Source of the DNA: Pseudomonas rubra
GTDB taxonomy: Bacteria; Pseudomonadota; Gammaproteobacteria; Pseudomonadales; Pseudomonadaceae
Length of the DNA: 64,000 nt
Assembly (NCBI RefSeq): GCF_028656935.1
Contig: NZ_JAMDGZ010000012.1
Location: forward strand, 114,128-178,127
Reading direction: 5' to 3'
Below, in pieces: positions 57,870 to 64,000 of the stretch. Numbering within the stretch: position 1 is the stretch's first letter; each line of letters starts with the position of its first letter. Below the pieces are notes generated by a model. That model was not told where the DNA came from, did no database searches, and saw only the letters and a program-made list of their open reading frames with translations. Both the position numbers and the translations under genes were made by a program.

Positions 57870-58802
57870 GTGAAACGGGGTGTGGCGTATGCCGGCGTAG
57901 CCGGTGCAATGTGGGGAATGGTGCTGATGGTGCCGCAACTGTTGCCGGAGTTCAGCCCGGTGCTGCTCAGTTGCGCGCGCTTCGTACTGTTCGGCCTGGT
58001 GACCCTGGTGCTGGCAATCCCCATGCGCAAAGCACTGGGGTGCCTGACCCTGAGCGACCTGTGGATGATCGGGCGACTGGCGCTGATCGGCAACCTGCTG
58101 TACTTCATCTGCCTGGTGGCGGCGATCCAGCGCTTGGGTGTTGCGCCAGCGTCGTTGATTGTCGGAGTGCTGCCGCTGACTATCACTCTGTATGGTCGTA
58201 ACGACAGCGGCGCGGTGGCATTGCGTCAATTGCTGTTACCGCTGGGGCTGATTCTCGCCGGCATGCTCTGCATCAACCTGCAGACCTTTGCCCTGGAGCC
58301 TGGAGCGGCGGCCGACAAGTTTGCCGGGCTGCTTTATGCCCTTGGCGCGCTGGCTTGCTGGACCTGGTACGCCGTGCACAACAGCCGCTACCTCAAGCAG
58401 TGCGGGCATTTCGACAGCCACCAGTGGTCGGTGCTCAGCGGGGTGATGACCGGGGTCTTCAGCCTGGTGCTGGTGGTGTTGCTGGCGCTGTGGCAACCGG
58501 CGCAGTTGCAGGTCGAGGCAGCGCCTGAGCGCTGGCTGTTGTTCTGGCTGTACAGCCTGGGTTGCGCGGTGTTCGGCTCGTGGCTGGCAGCCTTGTTGTG
58601 GAATGCCGCGTCAAAGCGCATGCCCTTGACCCTGAGCGGCCAGTTGATTGTCTTCGAAACCCTGTTCGCTTTGCTCTACGCCTTCATCTGGCGGCAAAGT
58701 GGGCCGAGCCTGCTGGAAGGCCTGGCGATTGTCCTGGTGATCGGCGGCGTGTGCTGGTCGATGCGCCAACATGAGCCGGGCAGGGCGGTGGCGGCTGCAT
58801 AG
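57870..58802 (+). CDS. EamA/DMT-family transporter
   Basis: A 310-residue inner membrane protein with ten predicted helices in two EamA halves. GTG 57870 follows AGGAGAGGG; the long open frame upstream overlaps the divergent regulator gene and is not coding. Substrate unknown; family members export amino acids or other metabolites. Confidence 0.88.
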   Translation: MKRGVAYAGVAGAMWGMVLMVPQLLPEFSPVLLSCARFVLFGLVTLVLAIPMRKALGCLTLSDLWMIGRLALIGNLLYFICLVAAIQRLGVAPASLIVGVLPLTITLYGRNDSGAVALRQLLLPLGLILAGMLCINLQTFALEPGAAADKFAGLLYALGALACWTWYAVHNSRYLKQCGHFDSHQWSVLSGVMTGVFSLVLVVLLALWQPAQLQVEAAPERWLLFWLYSLGCAVFGSWLAALLWNAASKRMPLTLSGQLIVFETLFALLYAFIWRQSGPSLLEGLAIVLVIGGVCWSMRQHEPGRAVAAA

Positions 58803-58885
58803 GCCCACAGAAGTCTTGCAAAACCCTGGCAACCCTGCGAAAAAGCTGCCCACCCAAGGCATATCCCGCTTCAACGAGGTCAAGC

Positions 58886-59224
58886 ATGAGCAGTGAACTG
58901 CAAATCATCGATATCCAGCCAGGCGACGGCAAGGCCGTGGTCAAGGGCGCGCTGATCACCACCCAGTACACCGGCTGGCTCGCTGACGGCACCGAGTTCG
59001 ATTCCTCCCATAGCCGCGGCAAAGCGTTCCAGTGCGTCATCGGCTCTGGCCGGGTGATCAAGGGCTGGGATCAGGGCTTGATGGGCATGCAGGTCGGCGG
59101 CAAGCGCAAGCTGCTGGTGCCGGCGCACCTGGGTTACGGCGAGCGCAGCGTGGGCAGGATCCCGCCCAATTCCGACCTGACTTTCGAGATAGAACTGCTC
59201 GAAGTCCTCACCCGCGACGATTGA
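58886..59224 (+). CDS. FKBP-type peptidyl-prolyl isomerase
   Basis: A 112-residue single FKBP domain without signal peptide, so cytoplasmic. The blocks VVKGALITTQYTGWLADGTEFDSS, cut here by length, and VIKGWDQGLMGMQVGGKRKL are complete. It speeds proline isomerisation in folding. Ribosome site ACGAGG upstream. Confidence 0.94.
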   Translation: MSSELQIIDIQPGDGKAVVKGALITTQYTGWLADGTEFDSSHSRGKAFQCVIGSGRVIKGWDQGLMGMQVGGKRKLLVPAHLGYGERSVGRIPPNSDLTFEIELLEVLTRDD

Positions 59225-59361
59225 GCTTCGTCTTAATTCAGCAATATCAATGCTCTACAGTGGCTCTGGCTCAGGGTCGAGCGCTCAGGGATCGAACCAA
59301 ATGGCATTCTTGCACTCTGAAGCTTGCCCGATTCCACGGAGGGAACATCAGACAGGGATCC

Positions 59362-59383
59362 CCCCGCGGCTTCGGCCGTGGGG
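59362..59383 (+). other. UUCG-tetraloop hairpin in the histidine phosphatase leader
   Basis: CCCCGCGGC-TTCG-GCCGTGGGG makes a 9-bp stem closed by a stable UUCG loop. No T run follows. It lies 45 bp before the next ATG, in a 204-bp gap with no other clear signal. Confidence 0.55.
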
Positions 59384-59428
59384 TGGCACAGGCGGGTCAG
59401 CCTCAATCCTTTTGCTGTGAAGAGCCTT

Positions 59429-60091
59429 ATGAAGTTGCCGTCCTTGATCAAACGCCACCGCCGCGTTGCACTGTCTCTTGCCCTGCTTGCCGGTGTCGGC
59501 CTGCTATCGTTCGAGGCGCTTGAAAGTCGCGCAGCGCCCGTAGACGGCGTACAGACCCTGGTGTTCCTGCGCCACGCCGAGAAGCCCGGCGAAGGCCTGG
59601 GGCAACTCAATTGCCAGGGCCTGAACCGCGCCCTGGATCTGGCCACCTTGTTGCCGGAAAAGTTCGGTAAGGCCGACTATGTGTTCGCCGCCAATCCCTC
59701 CCGGCATGTCGAAGAGGGCAGCAAAGACGACGCCTACAGCTATATCCGCCCGCTGATGACCATCAGCCCGAGCGCCATCAAGCTTGGCCTGCCGGTCAAT
59801 ATCGACTTTGGCGCCAATGACACCGGTGATCTGGCCGATGAGCTGCTGCAGGACAAATACCGCAACGCCACCGTCTATACCGCCTGGTCCCACGGCTACC
59901 TGCCGGAGCTGATCAACACTGTGGCCGGCAAGGCCCTGGGTGAAAAACAGGTGATTACCGACGATTGGGACGGGGCGGATTTCGACTCGATGTATGTGCT
60001 GACCCTGACCTGGCACGACGGCAAGGCCAGCCTGCTCAGTCGCAATTACAAGCAGGGCCTGAACAATGGTGAGCACAGTTGCCCGAGCTGA
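59429..60091 (+). CDS. Histidine phosphatase family protein, membrane-anchored or exported
   Basis: A 220-residue protein. An N-terminal basic stretch and hydrophobic helix (about 12-30) suggest export. The catalytic motif LRHAEKPGEG (Arg48-His49) is present, and a second histidine lies in WSHGYLPEL. Substrate unknown. Ends 3 bp before the convergent gene. Confidence 0.85.
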   Translation: MKLPSLIKRHRRVALSLALLAGVGLLSFEALESRAAPVDGVQTLVFLRHAEKPGEGLGQLNCQGLNRALDLATLLPEKFGKADYVFAANPSRHVEEGSKDDAYSYIRPLMTISPSAIKLGLPVNIDFGANDTGDLADELLQDKYRNATVYTAWSHGYLPELINTVAGKALGEKQVITDDWDGADFDSMYVLTLTWHDGKASLLSRNYKQGLNNGEHSCPS

Positions 60092-60094
60092 TAC

Positions 60095-60781
60095 TCAGTT
60101 CAGCGCTTCGAACTGTTCCTTGTCCTGGCGCCACTCAAACACCTTGCCCAGGCAATGGCGGTTGGGCTCCAGCAACACCTGGGTGCTGCCACTTTCGATG
60201 CGTACCTTGAGGGTGTCGATGCCCTGGCTGTAGCAACCGGGCAGACCCACCTCAAGGGTTTGCACGCGCTTGCCGCTGGCCTTGTCCATGACCTCGATGG
60301 TCTTGACCTGGTCATAGGATTCGGCCAGCGGAATCTGGAAATAGAAGCGCTCGGTGGCGGCCGCCTGAGGCAGTGCTGGGGTACCACCAGGCCAGACCTG
60401 CTGATGACCGAAGTTGGCCACCATGTGCAGCTCCAGGGGCAACTGCTTGGCATTGGTATAGGCCGTCCAATTGCCGTGGACAGGTTCCCCGTAGGGGTTG
60501 GAATCGATGTCGAAGAACTTCAGCCGCGCGCTGGGCAAGCCGCCGCTGTCCAGTTCATCCATGGACAGTTGCTGGGTGTAGCTCACCGAGCGCTTTAGAC
60601 GGATCGGCGTGCGGTAACGATCATAAAAGTAGAAACCATGCTTGTAGTCATTGGTTTTCTCGATCACCAGGGTGATCGCCTGCTTGCCCAGGGTGCCTTG
60701 GTAAACCGACTGATAAGCCTGGGCGCCAAGGCTCAGGCCGAGCAGCCCGGCAGCCAGCAAGTATTTGCCGAAACTACTCAT
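60095..60781 (-). CDS. Secreted protein of unknown function, paralogue of its neighbour
   Basis: A 228-residue protein with a signal peptide (to about residue 22, ...LSLGAQA). VYQGTLGKQAITLVIEKT and GLPSARLKFFD resemble blocks in the gene upstream. Start overlaps the upstream stop by one base, so the two form an operon. No family recognised. Confidence 0.75.
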   Translation of the reverse strand: MSSFGKYLLAAGLLGLSLGAQAYQSVYQGTLGKQAITLVIEKTNDYKHGFYFYDRYRTPIRLKRSVSYTQQLSMDELDSGGLPSARLKFFDIDSNPYGEPVHGNWTAYTNAKQLPLELHMVANFGHQQVWPGGTPALPQAAATERFYFQIPLAESYDQVKTIEVMDKASGKRVQTLEVGLPGCYSQGIDTLKVRIESGSTQVLLEPNRHCLGKVFEWRQDKEQFEALN

Positions 60782-61542
60782 CAGTTGCGCTCCCTGGCTT
60801 GCTGCTCGGTCGTGAGTACGTAGCGATCGCTGACCGGTTGGTAGAGGTAATACTGCTGCTCCTTGCCCGCCGTCCCGCCCCTGGCCATTTGCCCGACCGG
60901 GATGGCTTTGAAATCAATCAGTCCATCGCCATTGAAGTCGGCAAAACTCAAGCTGGCGCTGCCTTGAAACAACAGCGTCAGGTTGTCGATGACCTGCACC
61001 GTCTGGCCAGTGCTGCGATCAATGATGCTGATGCGATCGATGGTGCCAACGTACTCGCCTGCGGCCTTGTGCGCGTGCACACGAAACAGCTTGCGCCCGT
61101 TCAGTGGCAGTTGCAGCAGTTCGCCCTGCCAAGGTGTGTCCTGGCGGTCGCTGAACCGGGTGATGCGCTTGAGCTCCAGTGTCTGGCGTTCACGGTTGCG
61201 CAGGTTTACCCGCACGCCGCGCAGTTCGCGGTCGTGGGTAAACACAAAAGGCTGAATCAACAGTGCGGCGGACGGTAGATCCTGGTTATCCAGAAGATTG
61301 ATCAGCAGCGGCAAGCGATGGTCGTAGGGGGTGGGTTCAAGCGGGATGAGCCACTGGCGCTGTTCTTCCAGCCAGTAACCTTCGATGGTTTCGTGCTGCG
61401 GGTCGTAGGTCAGGGCGACTTCAATGGCGGTGTCACCTTGGGTGCCGTGGAAGACACTGACGGGCAGCGCAGCTTGAGCTACGGAGCAGGGCAACAGGGT
61501 TGCCAGACTGAGCCAGGAAAACAGCCTTGGAATAGGGTTCAT
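60781..61542 (-). CDS. Secreted protein with FG-GAP-like calcium motif
   Basis: A 253-residue protein with a signal peptide (to about residue 24, ...SVAQA). VFHGTQGDTAIEVALTYD and DLPSAALLI align with the downstream gene. Near the C-terminus, SFADFNGDGLIDFKA looks like a calcium-binding FG-GAP/EF-hand loop. Function unknown. Confidence 0.75.
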   Translation of the reverse strand: MNPIPRLFSWLSLATLLPCSVAQAALPVSVFHGTQGDTAIEVALTYDPQHETIEGYWLEEQRQWLIPLEPTPYDHRLPLLINLLDNQDLPSAALLIQPFVFTHDRELRGVRVNLRNRERQTLELKRITRFSDRQDTPWQGELLQLPLNGRKLFRVHAHKAAGEYVGTIDRISIIDRSTGQTVQVIDNLTLLFQGSASLSFADFNGDGLIDFKAIPVGQMARGGTAGKEQQYYLYQPVSDRYVLTTEQQARERN

Positions 61543-61689
61543 ACGGGCGGGGCGTCCATGCGAAAAAGCTGCGCAAGGCTAGCAAATTCCAGGGCGGGGG
61601 GCGACTGTTGATGCGCATTCCGGTAGTGGGAAATGTTCTCTTTAACGTCATTTTCGATCTTTTCTGAAAGAAGATCTGGCGAAATAATA

Positions 61690-61705
61690 CTGTTTAAATA
61701 TACAG
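61690..61705. promoter_or_regulatory. LexA/SOS box before the bacteriocin gene
   Basis: CTGTTTAAATATACAG is a complete CTGT-N8-ACAG LexA box in an AT-rich stretch, 94 bp before the bacteriocin ATG. Confidence 0.85.
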
Positions 61706-61799
61706 TTGTTTTGTCGCCCAAGAAGGGCGGCCAACCAATGACCGGGGTTCAAAAACCATGTCTTGATTGAAAATGTCCAAGCAGTCAAAGGATAGAAAT

Positions 61800-63677
61800 A
61801 TGCCAGGAAGCATTGTTTTACCTCCTATCATCATTACGGGTAGAGAGCAGATCTACGGCCCAGGCGGGGGCGGGGGCTACGACCCCAACGTGGACCTGAG
61901 CTACAACCTCGCCATTCTCAAACAACCGGATGCGCTGCAGTCGCTGACCAAACAGCATTTGCGTGGTCGGGTGTACACCTCGCTGCAATTGATCGAGAAC
62001 AAACTCAAAGCCTTCTTTTCCGCCAAGCTGGCAACGGTTTCGGCTGATACCGAAAGCGAGTTGCAAGCGGCTGGTGTGCGCAACGAGGCCACCTACCAGA
62101 CCTCGCTAGACACCGAAAACGCCAAGCGCACGGTCGACGGCCTGATTCAACAGAAAAACGCATTGCTCGGTGCCTATCAGTCCTTGGCGCTGGCCTACTC
62201 CGGCAGCGATCCGCTGACGCTTACCGATGCCCAAAGGGGGCAGATCGTAGCGCGGGAAATGGGCTGGAACCTGAGCCAGTACCCTGCGCTGGCCAGGGCT
62301 CAGCAAGACAGCTATGGCGACTCGTACAGTGCCGGCTATCAGGCCAGGATCCTTGCCGAAGCCATCGCCATTCTCAATCGCAAGTCTGCTGCGCTGGCAG
62401 CGCGATTGGCTCAGGTCCAGGCTGCTGAAGCCGAAGCGCGTCGTCTGGCCGAAGTTCAACGCCAGGCGCAAGAGCAAGCGCGTCTGGCCGAAGCCAAGCG
62501 TAAAGCCGAGGAGCAGGCACGCCTGGCGGCCGAGGAAGCGCTTCGCGCCGCCAACACCTTCAGGGTGCCGGTCGCCGGCAACAAGGCCCAACTCAGTGCC
62601 GTGGCAGGTTCCATTGGCCTCGCCACAGGTTCGAAGTTCACCCTCGATGCCGCCATCCAGGGCGCTATCAAGCTGTTACAAGCAGCAGCCGGTGTTGTGC
62701 TCGATCGTGCTACCGGTGTAGGTATCGGTTTGCTGGTTTACTCGCCCTCGCTGGGCAATAGCGATCGATTTCCGCCGACCTCGTTGACGGTTCCAGCCGG
62801 TAACTTGGCGCCCAGTTTGCCGCAGAACCTGGCGGCGATCGCGGCGGCTGGCGGTACGGTCGACATGCCGTATCGGATGGTGGGTAGCCGTACGCAGTAT
62901 TCGCTGGTCAAGACCGGTTTGGCCGGTGGCTTGTCGCCGAAGGTCAAGGTCAGGCTGCTGACCCTCAATGCTGCGCGCAATGCCTACACCTTCACTAGCG
63001 CTGACACACCGCCGATCACCTTGAGTTTCCCCATTGCCGCGCCTGGCAACAGCTCCACAGGCACCCCGGCAAAACCTGTGGACGTGCCGGTTTACACTGG
63101 CGTTACCCTGACCCCGGTTCAGGTCGAGGGCGAGGTTTTTCCGGCGCTCAACCCGTTGGATATCCATGACGGTATCTACGTCTTTCCGGCCGACTCTGGG
63201 TTGGCGCCCCTGTATGGTGTGTACAGCTCGCCTTATGACGGGGCTACCACGGTTGGCGTTCATAGCGGGCGAAAGTACAACCCTGCCAAGGCGGGCGGCC
63301 CCGTCCGGGAACTGGATTGGAAGAGTGCCTCGATCACTTCGGCGGGAATCGCGCAGGTCAAGCTGCACACCGGGCGCTTTGCCCCTTCCGACGCCAATAA
63401 CATCATGATTGCCCGGCTGGAGAAGATCCTGCGCGGCGAGCTCCAGGTCACCGATACGGACAAGCGTTTTTACACCCACGAGATCAGGGAGCTGGAGCGT
63501 TATCGTGCGCTCGGCGTCAAGGATGGTCATGAAGACCTCTCGGTATGGAATGATGCCCATACGGCGACGCTTGAAGACTATGGCATCAATGAGCGCACTG
63601 ACTCGCTCTATACCCAGCAAGCGAAAGAGGCGGGTGAGCAGCAGGAATACAAGGAAGCAATGAGGGATTTTAAATGA
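61800..63677 (+). CDS. S-type pyocin-like bacteriocin
   Basis: A 625-residue protein. ATG 61800 is chosen because AAGGA stands 7 bases before it; TTG 61767 and ATG 61773 have no ribosome site. A flexible Gly-rich N-terminus includes LPPIIITGRE, similar to a TonB box. Residues about 50-200 are helical, about 200-250 a charged Ala-rich coiled coil. The pyocin S translocation domain (about 255-480) ends in LDIHDGIYVFPADSGLAPLY. A C-terminal domain (about 480-625) with KLHTGRF, YTHEIRELERYR and DAHTATLEDYG is the likely killing domain, possibly a nuclease. Its stop overlaps the immunity gene. Confidence 0.88.
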   Translation: MPGSIVLPPIIITGREQIYGPGGGGGYDPNVDLSYNLAILKQPDALQSLTKQHLRGRVYTSLQLIENKLKAFFSAKLATVSADTESELQAAGVRNEATYQTSLDTENAKRTVDGLIQQKNALLGAYQSLALAYSGSDPLTLTDAQRGQIVAREMGWNLSQYPALARAQQDSYGDSYSAGYQARILAEAIAILNRKSAALAARLAQVQAAEAEARRLAEVQRQAQEQARLAEAKRKAEEQARLAAEEALRAANTFRVPVAGNKAQLSAVAGSIGLATGSKFTLDAAIQGAIKLLQAAAGVVLDRATGVGIGLLVYSPSLGNSDRFPPTSLTVPAGNLAPSLPQNLAAIAAAGGTVDMPYRMVGSRTQYSLVKTGLAGGLSPKVKVRLLTLNAARNAYTFTSADTPPITLSFPIAAPGNSSTGTPAKPVDVPVYTGVTLTPVQVEGEVFPALNPLDIHDGIYVFPADSGLAPLYGVYSSPYDGATTVGVHSGRKYNPAKAGGPVRELDWKSASITSAGIAQVKLHTGRFAPSDANNIMIARLEKILRGELQVTDTDKRFYTHEIRELERYRALGVKDGHEDLSVWNDAHTATLEDYGINERTDSLYTQQAKEAGEQQEYKEAMRDFK

Positions 63678-63937
63678 GTACTATCAAAGACATCATCTTG
63701 AATGAATCGGTAGCGGATGTACTGACGGCGCTCCTTCCGGGGTCTTCTATTCAGAACATTGACCGGATGTACGTTAACTACAAGTTCGAGGTCATTGCCA
63801 GCGGCGAGTTGCTGAACACGTGCCAAAGGTTGTATGCCGAAGGCGTGTTCGCCACAGGCGAAAACGGCCGCACCATCAAAGGCCCGAAGTGGAAGGCGCC
63901 TGCTTTTGTGACCAGCAAAAAGTACGCTGGCGTGTAA
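63674..63937 (+). CDS. Candidate bacteriocin immunity protein
   Basis: An 87-residue protein whose ATG overlaps the toxin stop (ATGA), the usual arrangement for pyocin immunity genes. No transmembrane segment, so it would bind the toxin domain in the cytoplasm, which fits a nuclease toxin. No family recognised; the call rests on position and size. Confidence 0.72.
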   Translation: MSTIKDIILNESVADVLTALLPGSSIQNIDRMYVNYKFEVIASGELLNTCQRLYAEGVFATGENGRTIKGPKWKAPAFVTSKKYAGV

Positions 63938-63952
63938 AGCCGTTCTAAGCCC

Positions 63953-63976
63953 ATCGCGGGGCAAGCCCGCTCCTAC
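63953..63976. repeat. Single REP element at the right edge
   Basis: The same 24-bp sequence as the first arm of the REP pair at 46.88 kb. The second arm is absent or has diverged (GTGGGAGATT). Confidence 0.85.
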
Positions 63977-64000
63977 GTTGTGTGGGAGATTCTATGGTTT

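Noticed and set aside
20629..63976. Repeated GC-rich palindromes as a CRISPR array
   Set aside because: Only isolated single or paired copies kilobases apart with no spacers; they are REP elements.

Overview
The window is a chromosomal stretch of a Pseudomonas. The P. putida / P. fluorescens / P. syringae branch is more likely than P. aeruginosa, because the hptB-hsbR-hsbA genes lie inside the flagellar cluster and the flagellin is a short 282-residue type. The assignment rests on gene order, the FleQ/FleSR/FleN regulators, sigma54 promoters of the GG-N10-GC type, and Pseudomonas-style REP palindromes (GCGGGGCAAGCCCGCTCC). Almost everything from the left edge to about 46.9 kb is one flagellar and chemotaxis cluster on the + strand.

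Layout. (1) 1-9.1 kb: flagellin glycosylation island with a left-truncated glycosyltransferase, two very large multidomain glycosyltransferases and a KAS III-like acyl synthase. (2) 9.2-12.9 kb: filament genes fliC, flaG, fliD, fliS, fliT. (3) 13.1-17.4 kb: master regulators fleQ and fleSR. (4) 17.4-36.3 kb: basal body, C ring and export genes fliEFGHIJ, the partner-switch module hsbA-hsbR-hptB, fliK, fliLMNOPQR, flhB, flhA and flhF. (5) 36.3-46.9 kb: fleN, fliA, cheY, cheZ, cheA, cheB, motC, motD, parC, parP, cheW and a DUF2802 gene. (6) 46.9-48.8 kb, minus strand: an FlhB C-terminal-like protein and a second FliK-like protein. (7) 49.0-56.3 kb: the cytochrome c maturation operon ccmABCDEFGHI plus a lipoprotein gene. 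(8) 56.4-61.5 kb: housekeeping and accessory genes (GFA-fold protein, LysR regulator, EamA transporter, FKBP isomerase, histidine phosphatase, two related secreted proteins). (9) 61.6-63.9 kb: an S-type pyocin-like bacteriocin with a candidate immunity gene behind a LexA-type box. Rod/hook genes (flgA-flgL) and flgM are not in this window.

How it works together. FleQ with sigma54 is expected to drive fleSR, fliE, fliK, fliL and flhA; a GG-N10-GC promoter is visible before each. FleSR acts next in the cascade. FliA (sigma28), restrained by FlgM encoded elsewhere, drives fliC; a second sigma28-like site lies before fliS. HptB-HsbR-HsbA would tune FlgM and so FliA. FlhF and FleN set polar position and number. 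ParC/ParP hold the CheA array at the pole and CheY~P signals to FliM, with CheZ as phosphatase.

Most interesting points: four EFEALLD-type repeats in the CheA linker that resemble the CheY-binding N-terminus of FliM; the SOS-boxed bacteriocin with an unassigned C-terminal toxin domain; a 29-codon ORF with a Shine-Dalgarno between flhF and fleN; the FlhB-like/FliK-like pair in antisense orientation; a REP palindrome between fliG and fliH; and chimeric glycosyltransferases with eroded DXD motifs. All homology calls are from recognition by eye; no database search was run.
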